Position numbers and translations under genes: made by a program. From the NCBI GenBank assembly GCA_914767715.1, contig OU612068.1, positions 20,090,001-20,150,000 of the forward strand: a stretch of DNA of 60,000 nt. Direction: 5' to 3'. Under the pieces are notes generated by a model, which did not search any database, was not told the DNA's origin, and was given only the letters and a program-made list of their open reading frames with translations. Shown here piece after piece: positions 22,365-33,100 of this stretch. How positions within the stretch are numbered: position 1 is the first letter of the stretch; each line of letters opens with the position of its first letter. This DNA is from Membranipora membranacea. Taxonomy: Eukaryota; Bryozoa; Gymnolaemata; Cheilostomatida; Membraniporidae.

Positions 22365-22774
22365 GTGCCCTGGGACTGCATCTATACTGCAACAAGTTAT
22401 AATATTGTTACTTTTGAGGATTCGGTTAGCCAGACAGGTGGGCTGCCTCAATAAACAACAAATCTGAGATGGCCTCCAAACAAAATCTGAAGCAATTCTC
22501 CATGCGGTGCATTGAAACGATCCAAGTACAATTGAGACCTAAGCTGGATGAAGATATCAGTTAGAGCAATTACAGACATTGTTTTCTCACAGTAAATTTT
22601 CTAATCCCTCAAGAAAATCTTATTTGTAAACAACCAGTTGTATTGGAGTCTCTGTGTTTCATTACAGGGAAAGAATTTGTTACTGTTGTGCCTTGTTTAT
22701 CTTTTCCAAATGATTTAAAGGCAATGTAATATTAGAATATCAAAACCTGAGGATAACCTTTGTGTCTCAAGACT
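22365..22774 (+). repeat. ~410-bp repeat, copy 2
   Basis: Direct-orientation copy of 18475-18887, with the same first base and almost the same last base. It is followed immediately by the reversed SINE at 22775. Confidence 0.8.
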
Positions 22775-22943
22775 GATTAAAATTGAAGGTTGATTTAAAT
22801 CAGATGTCTTGTCACAAGCCACATCCCGGAGCATAGGCGGCGAAATTCGTTGCCTTAGTGGCCAGGCCACAATATCTGCATCAGGTTGCTCTCTTTTTGC
22901 ATGCAGGTCGGAGCACACCTGGGTGCCAACCAAAGCCCAGTAG
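22775..22943 (-). mobile_element. tRNA-type SINE, headless copy
   Basis: Same structure as 21829-21996 and truncated at nearly the same point downstream of the tRNA head. It abuts the end of the 410-bp repeat without a spacer. Confidence 0.8.
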
Positions 22944-23721
22944 ACGATGGACCGCTGACACATTTGATATGAGGCCCTTTCGATAAATTTAAGGTTCAAT
23001 GATTGAACAGACCAAGGGTACATTGTGGCAGCATCATTCAAGGATTGTAATAGTTAATCCTATTGCAAAAACTGCCACAATACCGCCTTCCTAGCTATCC
23101 CCACCGTATCAATTTAGCTAGGATAGTTAGGTGTAATTTAAGCATTAAACTTCATGTCTAATTGTGGAGTAAGGCTGTACAAAGAGAAATTTTTACGGGA
23201 GAGCCTGCATATTCTATTTTTTACTGTAATCAAAAACTTTGATTTCAGTTCATTCTCCAGAACCCTATAATTGTGACAAATAGATGAAAGGAGTTTTTGG
23301 CATCAAGCTTCCCATAACTTTCCCCTTGACGCAAAGCTCGCAGGTACCTTGACCAAGGAGTAAAAAACTCTTTCCTTGACTATTGTTAAAAAATTTACTC
23401 TGAATCCCTTTACTCTGTGAAGCAGTCTATCCACATGCTTGAAACTAAAATGTTTTACACAGATAGATAGATGGGGTGATAACTCTATACTGCAAATGAG
23501 CCACCAAATTTCAACAATAAGAGAAGACAACGTCTTAGCCCAAGATTTGCCCAAATTGACTTTAATGAACTGAGCTGCTTCTCCTCTAAGTTCCGAAAAA
23601 GCAGGAGGAATTTGAATGCTGCTAACCCAATTTGAATTTGATATGGCTGGGTGATCGCTTTACATTGACTGGCCCTTATATACCGGTCGAGGCACTTTAA
23701 GGTTATTCTGACTATGTGTCC
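22944..23721. other. Gene-less stretch
   Basis: Short ORFs only; nothing recognised. Confidence 0.5.
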
Positions 23722-23948
23722 CTGTTTATGACAAAACAGAGGTTGGGCTGTCCCTAGAGAGGGATGAAATTTGCCCGAAATCCTCGTACTGAGAGTGTGA
23801 TACATCCTAGAAAACTAGAATGCATCCTAGAGGTGAGGCCATAGAGGACCTCCTTATCATGAGTGTGCAGCAAGCTGCCAGAAACTGAAACAGGCACTAA
23901 TCGCCCATTGGCAGTGGCACTGAGATCTTAGCCAATAGCCCGAGAAGC
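23722..23948 (-). mobile_element. U2-headed SINE, older copy
   Basis: The full-length minus-strand copy begins GCTTCTCGGGCTATTGGCTA and ends near CATAAACAG. It carries many substitutions relative to the 13186 copy, and no target-site duplication is still visible. Confidence 0.85.
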
Positions 23949-25232
23949 AATAATAAGATTAGACTCTGTATCCGTGACAACCCAGAACGTGACAGTTACC
24001 AGAGCTATGCCAATGTTTGCAAACCACCTTTTGCGAGTTTGAGTTTAAATAGTGTGCTATTGTACTGGCTGGAGGAGATGATCACTGGAATAACTACAGT
24101 TAAGAATAACATTCAGTAATTCTGATGACGACTCAGTTATTATCAATGTAGAAAGCCCTAGTTGGGTGTGTTAACAATCTAATTACTACAGGTTGTGTGT
24201 TTTAGGGAGTTGCAATGTAACGTTAAAAAAACTGATTAGGGTTGCAAGTAGTTTTAGTTCTCAAACTATTGCTAGCGAAATTTGAATGAATCAAAATCCC
24301 CATACCTGGTAGCTCAGATGATCTATGGAAAAGGTATAGAAACCAGAGGGGATATTGAAGAGAACCCCATTGTGCAATTGTCTGGTTAAAAGTTACATTG
24401 TTGGAATGCTGTTGCCATGCCCTATCGCACAGATACAATTGTTCGAAGCACACTGCAATTGTCCACTTAAAACATATGATAATGACAGATGACAGATGAT
24501 AATCTGACCGGGCATGAAACCAGATTGTTGATCCCATAGAAAAAACGATTAGATTGACCTTGATCTACCCAGGGAGATGTCCCATACTTCTTGACTTACC
24601 AAAGAATAGGATCACACTCACAAGAAACATTGTGATACTAACTCGTGTTTGTGAGTTATCCCCTCATTGACATAAAGAGGACAACTTGCTATTGACACAT
24701 CGGTCACTAAGAGCAAAAAACAAAGAAAAGCAGACTTGCATAATAAAGTCTTTTTTCAGTTCTGTCATTGTGATTGGAGCTATATATTACAAGTTATAGA
24801 GGTATTGTAGCTTGTATTGCTATTTTTTTGTTAATTGCTTGTTTTGGAGTTGAAAAAAACTGGTATGAGAGAATGTGGTATTGGTTTGCCTATGCCCTAT
24901 ACCCTTTGCCATGTTGCAGAACTGAGGGCTTCTGCTTATTGCTTTTACCCATCAGTCTTAAAGAAGCACATCAAGACTCTGGAAAAGTTTCATTGGACAG
25001 GATATTGTCTATTGATACCAGATCTATAAAAGCTTATAGAATTTCATACATTTAAAATATTACTGTAACACTTTTTGTTTCTCAGACTTAGAATGATGGA
25101 GATGAGAAATTTAGAATAACTTAAAATGATTCAAGCGAATATAAAGACTGGTGTCAAGGATGAAAGAAAAAGTGGCAACCAATCTCTGCCTGATTGAACC
25201 AGTGGCGTATATTATCACTCACGGCCCACAAA
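23949..25232. other. Gene-less stretch
   Basis: A 93-codon hydrophobic ORF at 24774-25055 has no recognisable domain and no exon context. I do not call it a gene. Confidence 0.45.
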
Positions 25233-25317
25233 TGGCTGAATAGCTCAGTGTGTAGAGCGTCTGCCTATTATTCACTGTTAATAAAATTGTTGCGGGTTCG
25301 AATCCCATCCAGGTCAG
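25233..25317 (+). other. tRNA-like sequence (pseudo-tRNA or SINE head)
   Basis: A-box-like TAGCTCAGTGTGTAGAGC at 25241 and B-box GGGTTCGAATCCC at about 25294 are followed by TTTTTT, a Pol III terminator. The D stem pairs, but the acceptor and anticodon stems pair poorly and the anticodon region is about 15 nt too long. It is probably not a working tRNA gene. Confidence 0.45.
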
Positions 25318-25478
25318 TTTTTTCAATTGGGTGCTTTATAACTGGAGCATTTTTACCGTAATCTTCTACTGCTATTGAGTTGTTTTCTGAAAGTACCCAG
25401 GATGCCAACTTTAATTAGAAGGATTATAGAAAACACAAAACTCCCTGTATTGATAGTTTTGTTCTCATTCGTGTTGAG

Positions 25479-25650
25479 TCAATGGTTTCATAAAGAGTGT
25501 GAATAGGGCATAGGTTCCAAATTCAAATTGCAGCGGTTAAAATATTGATAAGCGATATAGTTTGTTTAATAACTCGCAGTCCTCTATAATAAACCTCTAA
25601 TTTGCAATGCTCAAACACCATATTGACCTATTAACTGACATGGTGTGTGT
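25479..25650 (+). repeat. Dispersed repeat, partner of 11255-11400
   Basis: Same ordered blocks as the copy near 11255. It is directly followed by another local repeat at 25655. Confidence 0.6.
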
Positions 25651-25654
25651 AGTA

Positions 25655-25780
25655 CAGCTGGCTAATACCAGCCGACGGATCATGAAGAATTCATGGAAAG
25701 CGACAGTTGAATAATTATGACCATGTTGACCAATTTGTTTTTAAGTCAAATTTCCAATAAATGAGATGATGGTGATGTAT
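25655..25780 (+). repeat. Local repeat A (copy at 28003-28140)
   Basis: Shares GTAGTACAG, GCTAATACCAG, AATTCATGGAAA, AGTTGAATAAT and CCAATAAATGAGATGATGGT with 28003-28140, in the same order and orientation. Confidence 0.7.
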
Positions 25781-25984
25781 TACATTGCTCCAACAACTCC
25801 TCAGGGGTAAATCAGAACAAAGGTGTACATAATGGCCTCTCAGAGCCGCTAAGATAAATAAAATTGTAATTATCAAAGATCTTTGAGATTGTAATGTAAT
25901 GGAGATGGGCACTTGATATTCCAGGTCCCAGTTGGGATCCCTGTCAAGGATAAAGGTTTGTCCCGACAAGCAGCTATAATGTGA

Positions 25985-26172
25985 ACAGCAGCACCGAATG
26001 ATTATGGGCTTGTCTTGTATTGTAGCTTTTGTATTGTAGTAAATTTTTTATCTACCTAGAGCTAAGCATTATTTTCTTGAATGTTGTTACAATCTAGAAT
26101 AGCTGCAGCGAGTTGTTTCCTAGAGCTTCTGTATTGAATGGTTAGTCACAACGGCAGCATCACAATGTGTGA
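25985..26172 (+). repeat. Dispersed repeat, inverted copy at about 34480-34675
   Basis: Matches the reverse complement of 34480-34675, including AGCTAAGCATTATTTTCTTG and GCATCACAATGTGTGACTCT. The copies differ by small indels. No coding potential; class unknown. Confidence 0.7.
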
Positions 26173-26373
26173 CTCTAAGTATAAGTATTTATACAAGTAT
26201 TACCGTGACTAATAAAATGTTGAATAAAATGCACAATTTCAATCTGTTAAGGCGTAACTTATAACGAGGCAAGATTTATTTATATAATATGTAAGTACTA
26301 CCTCCTCAAGTGAAACACACAGGGATCTGAGTCCGCTAAAAAGGCCTTCATATCACTCATCGAAGAGAAATAC
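26173..26373 (+). repeat. Left arm of a ~190-bp inverted repeat (right arm 29557-29746)
   Basis: The two arms share CGAGGCAAGATTTATTTATA, TACTACCTCCTCAAGTGA and GATCTGAGTC in inverted orientation. They enclose the GPCR and the LINE fragment. Confidence 0.8.
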
Positions 26374-26563
26374 CCAACCCAGAAAAAAAACATTAGGCAC
26401 AGATTTGGTTGAGATATGATCTTTGACATCTTTGAACCTGGATGAGCGATTAACTTTTGAAACTACCTGTCAATGTCTTTCCCCTCATAACACTTGAGTT
26501 AATTTGGGTCGATCACAATCACTTATTGTGTAACTGTAGATCATCTTTAATCTAGTATGTAAG

Positions 26564-27811
26564 TTAATGAGTACATGATCGGAACTGGCAACACAATATT
26601 TTTTTAAATACTATTTGGAAGTCTCTACCCATGATAGCATATATACATGGGTTCATCAGAGAGTTAACATACCCCACCCAGAAAAATACATCAGACGCTG
26701 TGCTATCTAACTCGATATCACTTACACCTTCTATAATAAAGTCGATAAAAAACGGAGTCCAACATACAAAAAATGCTACGATAATAACGGTAACTGTTTT
26801 CAAAGCTCGAGTTTCTCTTTTACGGACATTTTGTTTACAGTTGTTGTTGATGTTGATGTGGGCTGATTTGACATTGTTGATATTAGGCAGTGACACACTG
26901 CACGTGATTGTCAATGTGCTTTTCCTGAATGATGATTGGTTGACGAGAACTGGAGAGGAGTCTGCACTTTGTGGATGTTCCAGTGGTGAATTATTATCAG
27001 TTTCGTGACCAGGATGTATTCTCATGGCACAGCTTCCTCTATACCCTCTATTCCCCGTAAACTTCCCGAGTTCGATCTGTTTAAGGTGTTTCCTGGCCTC
27101 GATATATATTCTGAGGTGAAAGCCTGCTATAATGACTCCCGGTAAAAAGAACGACACAATAGCTGAACTTATTATATAACTGGGCAAGTATTGACTAACA
27201 AGACATTGAGGTCGATCCACTTCTGCCAGCACATGACTTATTTTTGATGAGATGTAAGTTAGGTTGGTGAGAGCATCAGCGGCCAATGCATTATTCTCAG
27301 TGATAATTTGTCTCGTCAATATAGGAGCTGGAATGCTGAGGAGAGATGCGAGAATCCACATAGACAGACATATAAGTCGACTGCGATTAGGAGTTACGAG
27401 CTCGGGATATTTAAATGGATGACAGATCGCAATATACCTGTCCACACTTATAGCACACAAGTGCAATATTGAAGAGGTACACACCAAAATATCGGTCATT
27501 AGCCAGATCTTACAAACAGCATCTCCGAATATCCAGTACCCATGCACCTGGTATACTGCAGAGAATGGAAGTACTAGAACAGCCAATAGCAGATCAGTTA
27601 CAGCCAGTGATAGGATGAACAGATTACTGATTAAACTGTTGAGTTTCTTGGATGTTGATATACCAACGATCACCAGACCATTTCCCACAATGATCCCCAG
27701 AGCGATCAGTGTTAGAAATAGAGACTTTAATATAGATTGCCAGGAGCAGAGATCGACAATGTCAAATGCATCAGGGCAAGCTAGATGCGGCCATTCTGTT
27801 TTTCCTTCCAT
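26564..27811 (-). CDS. Rhodopsin-family GPCR, biogenic-amine receptor type (intronless, 415 aa)
   Basis: A plasma-membrane receptor with seven hydrophobic segments at roughly residues 29-52, 62-84, 98-120, 145-167, 211-235, 337-359 and 373-394. Class A marks are all present: GN in TM1 (43-44), LAVTD in TM2, Cys100 and Cys203 for the extracellular disulfide, Asp107 at the amine-binding position of TM3, DRY at 124-126, serines 215-216 and 220 in TM5, CWTPFF at 350-355 and NPCIY at 387-391. The third loop is long (about 100 residues) and rich in Ser, as in D2/alpha-type amine receptors. The Asp in TM3 with the TM5 serines suggests a dopamine-, octopamine- or tyramine-like ligand; this is inference. 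A Cys pair at 407-408 near the end of the short tail could be palmitoylated. A truncated near-identical copy lies at 1-773. Confidence 0.9.
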   Translation of the reverse strand: MEGKTEWPHLACPDAFDIVDLCSWQSILKSLFLTLIALGIIVGNGLVIVGISTSKKLNSLISNLFILSLAVTDLLLAVLVLPFSAVYQVHGYWIFGDAVCKIWLMTDILVCTSSILHLCAISVDRYIAICHPFKYPELVTPNRSRLICLSMWILASLLSIPAPILTRQIITENNALAADALTNLTYISSKISHVLAEVDRPQCLVSQYLPSYIISSAIVSFFLPGVIIAGFHLRIYIEARKHLKQIELGKFTGNRGYRGSCAMRIHPGHETDNNSPLEHPQSADSSPVLVNQSSFRKSTLTITCSVSLPNINNVKSAHININNNCKQNVRKRETRALKTVTVIIVAFFVCWTPFFIDFIIEGVSDIELDSTASDVFFWVGYVNSLMNPCIYAIMGRDFQIVFKKILCCQFRSCTH

Positions 27812-28002
27812 CTAAGGATACGTAATTCCCTCCAGATGTGATGATAACTATCTGTAGCAACGTCCGATTAGCTGAAGGCAGTTAGCAATATACACAGAAT
27901 CTTTGAATCTGGATAGTGATTAACTTTTGTAACCAGCTGTCGACGTCTTACTCGTCACAGAGCTTGTATAAGGAGAATACAGTTTTGCTGATCATAATCA
28001 AG

Positions 28003-28140
28003 TAGTACAGCCTGCTAATACCAGACAAGGGACCATGAAAAATTCATGGAAAACGAGAGTTGAATAATAATGACCTTGTTGACTTTCGATTTTAGATCAA
28101 TTCCAATAAATGAGATGATGGTTATGAATGTGCTGGTATA
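28003..28140 (+). repeat. Local repeat A, second copy
   Basis: Direct copy of 25655-25780. It overlaps the 3' end of the unassigned minus-strand coding-like segment at 28015-28545. Confidence 0.7.
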
Positions 28141-28545
28141 TATGTCCATAGACGCGGTACTACAATGCTCATAATCAGTAGATTGCAGTGCAGATTTATC
28201 ATTTCCTAAAAAATCCTGCAACTCGTTTATGGTCTGATCGGCTAACTTTAGAGGTAGGTCTATGAGAGCAGATAATTCAGTAAACTCACACAACTTACTA
28301 AAGTTGACATGTAAATTACTAGCATCAACAAATACTTGACTGACAGCCTCTAGATACTGATCACATGACTTTATAAGGCTCTAAATCAAAACTGCAATAT
28401 TCAGAATCTTCTATGCTTCTCGTAATCATAATAGAGATCAGTATACTGGTTGTGGAACGAATCAACCAGTGACTTATGCAGAGATTCGGCCTCAGCGAGA
28501 CGTTTATCGGTGACAGCTTGTTTGAGAACATTAGCAGTACGAGTG
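28015..28545 (-). pseudogene. Unassigned coding-like fragment
   Basis: Two minus-strand open segments look like helical protein: one at about 28545-28403 (with QAVTDKRLAEAESLHKSLVD) and one at about 28380-28015 (with LIDLPLKLADQTINELQDFL). They lie in different frames and are separated by stops. I do not recognise the protein. It could be a gene fragment carried with the GPCR duplication or a decayed exon pair. There is no start codon or splice context I can defend. Confidence 0.35.
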
Positions 28546-29412
28546 ATTTTCGATTTGGATGGATGGATTTATTACTATCATAGACAAAAATTTGTCACGA
28601 AATACGTTGTTAATACTGACAAGAAAGAAAAACATCGAAAAAATCAGATCTCTGTTGTATAAAACGTTTTTTAGAATAGTATATTATTAAGTGTATGTAT
28701 GAGATGTCTTAAAAAGCTGTCTCTACCCCATGTACCCCGATATTTAACGGTGTGGTAGCGACCTGAGGGGCATTTAGTTAGAAAGTCATTGATAAAGTGC
28801 TCTTCATCGTGTATGTAGCGAAGTCCAAGTGTCTTGATCTGGTTGGCCACCAGAGCATCTCTATCGGGGTGCTCAATCCCTAACTTGGCGGCATCTTTAA
28901 ATATTTTGCGTAAGGACTTCTTGTCGCTTGCATGGATGCTTGTAAAAAGTATGGGGAGACAGTAAGTGATGAGGGATACAATAAAACTCTTGAATAACAT
29001 ATGAGAAAGGGGCTTTGAGCTATAGTATACAAAATTTTTCACAATATACATGCGTTGAGATGCAGTAGTCACTATGGATTGCACATGATCATGATAGCGG
29101 AGTTTATCGTCAACAGTAACACCAAGGTATTTTACTTTGTCACAAAAATCAACTTCCGTGCCATTAAAGATAAGAGTAGGGGTAATGGGCCTAACAAGCT
29201 GAGTAGAAAACATCATTTCTTGAGTCTTGGAGGCGTTTAGCAATAGGTTTAAATCACAACATTGCTTTGAAATTCTACTAATCTCATCAAGATAGGCACT
29301 AAGATCTGATTGATTTGATATGCATCCAATTATACAGGTGTCGTCTGCATATTTAATGACAGTAATAATAAGTCTGAGGTAATCCTATTGGTATATATTG
29401 AAAACAAAAGTC
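28546..29412 (-). mobile_element. 5'-truncated LINE remnant (C-terminal reverse-transcriptase part)
   Basis: On the minus strand, FSIYTN near 29395 and IKYADDTCI with the catalytic YADD near 29345 lead into LNASKTQEMMF, KYLGVTVDD and a C-terminal region that stops at 28671. This is the palm end and thumb of a jockey/RTE/CR1-like LINE. A frameshift separates FSIYTN from TVIKYADD. Sequence before about 29412 is unrelated, so the copy is 5'-truncated, as is usual for LINEs. The span 28546-28670 is the probable 3' UTR. Confidence 0.8.
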
Positions 29413-30170
29413 TTACGCTGCTCTTTGAGTTGCTTGAGTTTAGCCTCCATACTGAACGTGACAAGCAGAGCTGATAGGTAGACGAGGCAAGAAGTATAAT
29501 GGTTGACGAGTAACTGTCTGAGTTATCACAAGTACATCGGATACATCAGGTCTACCGTATTTCTACTCGATGAACGATATTAAGGGCCTTTTAGCGGAGA
29601 CTCAGATCACTGTGTGCTTCACTTGAGGAGGTAGTAGTTACATGTTATATAAATAAATCTTGCCTCGTTATAAGTTGAGATTGTGTATTTTATTCAACGT
29701 TTTATTGGTCCCAGTAATACTTGTACCAATACTCATACTTAGTGCATCAATCTTACTAAACACAAATAAATATCACAGCAAGTTTGTTAGATTTATAGAA
29801 AAATGCAAAAACATCGCAATAAATACCTAGCTAGCTGACTGGCCTATCTAAAAGCCAAAACTAATAGTGCTTATTCTGAATAATGACAAAACTCCTATAA
29901 TAAGCTATTGGATAGTATGATACAGAAATGGAATGAATATTTTTGCCTTGACATAACAAAAGTGAGAAAAAAATCGGTAAAAATTAGGACGGAATAAATT
30001 GGTTTGGAAAAGCGTGCACATTCGTAAAAAAAATTGCAAAAAGATGTAATTCTCATATATAATACTTCATTATTTTGGAAGCAACAGATTCAGGGTAGGC
30101 AAGCAACATCATCTAAAGGGTTAAACTCCTAACATGTGCCAGCACCCAGGAGACATGGTCATATCCTAGA
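29413..30170. other. Intergenic stretch with right arm of the inverted repeat
   Basis: 29557-29746 is the inverted partner of 26173-26373. The rest is AT-rich with no gene recognised and holds the 3' flank of the coiled-coil gene. Confidence 0.6.
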
Positions 30171-33100
30171 TTAAGGAGGGGAGTTACCCCCTCTCTGAGA
30201 AGTTTCTAGCTGAGACTGTAGGTTACCAACTTTCTCAGACCAGTATTCACTGCTCTGTTGTAGCTGCATGGATAATTCTCCTACTCTCTGGATCCAGTAA
30301 GATTTATCTAAGCTGGAGCTGTCTCCATCTGTCGGACTTTTAGCTCCTCTGGTCGGGCTGCGAGTCCTTGAGGGACTTTTGGTCCTACGGCTATCATGTC
30401 TCAGTGAGCCCTGTGTAAAAATAAAATAAAACAACCCTGACATACACAATACACACAGCTGTACAAACACATGCTAACTTACAAACATTTATAATAATAC
30501 CAATTTGATCTTATAGTCTGCATTTGGAGTTGCTTTGTCCTACTGATAACCTGCCACCGGATCGAGACGGAGCAACTCCTATTCAGGCAAATTAGATCAA
30601 CATGATATGTATAGGATTTCTACCTTATATGCACAATATACTTTGACGATAGGGTATACAAGTACATTTGAAAAAAGCTAAGAAATCATTAATCTGGTTT
30701 GAGAAAATGTATGTTTATACATATGGTATAGAACTACCTGACTGAACAAGTGATTGTGTTTAATTACATACCCTGAGGGAGGAAGCACCGTTTGTATACG
30801 GACCAGCACCTCTTAGAGTTCGGATAAGATCATCCTTCTGCTCTATCGTAGCTTCTAACGTGAGCCTGTTGGCCGATTCTCGCTCCAAATCTGAACGGAC
30901 TTGTGTATTCTGCTTTTGTATCATTGAGATCTATGATTAAATATATTCTATGATAAAAAAATGCTGTATGTTTTGAGCTTTGCACCTACCCTATAACAAC
31001 TTTACAGAAAAACTCAAATGAGGACACAGCTTTTTTTTTTGGTTTTTAAGTAAATTAATTTTATATTAGAAATACTAGTTCAAGATTTAATCTGATGAAT
31101 GTCTGATAAAATGTCTGATAAATGCTAGAAAACCATTAATCAGTAGCCTGCAACAGATGCTTGTCTGATGCTTGTCAAGATATTTTAATCTGATAAATGT
31201 CTGATAGATGTCTGATAGATGTCTGATAAATGTCTGATAAATGTCTGATAAATGCTAGAAAACCATAATTCAGTAGCCTGCAACAGATGCTTGTTCACAT
31301 ACCTGACTATTCAGTAAGTTAGAGTTATCTGTGTTCATTTGAAGTTGTCGTCTCAGATCATCGATTGTGGACATTTTATTCTTCATATCTTCGTCCTGAG
31401 CAACTCTGTTACAATATAGAAAATATTAGTTAGAGCAACTTGCATCAAAATAAAAGAAACACATTATTTTTAACCTAAAAACTGATCTCATTGACTATAA
31501 CCCCATTGACCACTGCATTATCTAAGGATACATTTATGACACAACAAAACACAGATGCTATTGACAACAAACTGATATGCTTTACAGTTTAAGCTTTTTA
31601 GCAGTCTGCTGCATGTCTGTCAAACCACTGTTACCAAAGACAGAAATTGTCTGATGGCAATTGGCTGAAGTACTGCATCAACCGCATTGATTTACTTCAA
31701 TCTTCTCCAATCTGAGGGAGTCATGTTTTGGACCTTTATTTATTTCAGGGGATGCGCGAACGCAATCCCCCACTACCAAAAATTACGCACCCGAGTTACC
31801 CACATTTGGGGCAATCGCAAGCGTCAGCCAAACCGAAGTGCAATGGTAAGGCCTCTTCTTGGGGGATCTTGCTGTTTGCTAAGAAACAGAAGATTGGGCT
31901 GCCCCTAAAGAGGGACGCAAGGTGCCCTAATCCTCATACTGAGAATGTGATACATTCTAGAAAACTAGAAAGCATCCTAGAGGTGAGGCCATAGAGGACC
32001 TCCTAATCATAAGTGTGCAGCAAGCTGCCAAAACTGAACTGGCACTAATCGGCCATTGGCAGTGACACTTTGATCTTAGCCAAAAGGCCGAGAAGCTTCT
32101 TGGGGGATCTGCCGTATTGATCACAGATGCCCCTGTGCCAGGTAAGTATGAGTTGATAACATTTGAAAAAAATAACCGCATCACCAGTTAAATACTTGAA
32201 ACTAATGTTCAAACCTACAATATTGAGATGAAATATTACAATGAATCTAAATATTTGAGATCCTTAAGATAGTTCACCACCTACTGTCGGGCATGTAAAG
32301 TTTACATTGCATATTTGAACGCAACATAGTTCTTAGTAAGTTTCTTTTCAAGGTTCTTAAGAAAATAGGTGGAGATAAATCACACCAATTAGGTCAATCT
32401 ATGAGCAATCACCTATATTCTTGTTGCGGTACCTTATTATGAATATAATTGGCTAGAGGGTCCTGACCAATTAGAGATAAATGATTAGACCAACATAACA
32501 TTGAATGTGCCATCATAATTATTGAAGTCATTGATATGTATCAGTGAGAATAGTTATAATGATTTTAAGGAAGTCAGCTGATGGTTGGATTAGCCAATGA
32601 GAAGCATGGGGTGAAACGGGCGCCAAACTTGATTTATCATATTTTGCAGCTTAATGGCACTTTAATATAAGAGTCCATATTTTAATAAATGATGTCTTTA
32701 GAGTACAGTAAATAAAGACTGACAGACCATTGTCACACTCATCACTCAATAATTTGTTTGCAAATAATTGGGAGCAGTTTAAATATTATAGCTGAGAACC
32801 ATTCAGTTGACAGGTAGAACCAGAAATGTGGCCTCAGACTGACCAATGAGGAGCAAAGGATCAAATGTGCGCCATATTTGAATTCGTTCAAATTTTGTTG
32901 TGTTTTCTAGCCCTTTGGGTTTTGCTTCTACCCTCCCCCTTTTTCCTGGTAAACTACCAATGAGAGATCAAGCAAGGTTGGATCAAGAAACACAATATTT
33001 CTTTCCCTAACAGTTTTGTGACCAGTCCCATCTCAAAGATCCTTTGTCCAATTTTTATAAAACCAAAAATGTTAAGACTATACAATGAAATTGTCATTTT

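Noticed and set aside
18475-22774. An LTR retrotransposon with 410-bp LTRs around a reverse transcriptase
   Set aside because: The RT, knuckle and endonuclease are of the non-LTR type. The repeats lack TG...CA ends, and there is no gag, protease or integrase.
24774-25055. A small membrane-protein gene
   Set aside because: Hydrophobic but with low-complexity AT-rich codons, no splice or promoter context and no known motif.
25233-25317. A functional tRNA gene
   Set aside because: A and B boxes are present, but the acceptor and anticodon stems do not pair well and the anticodon region is too long.
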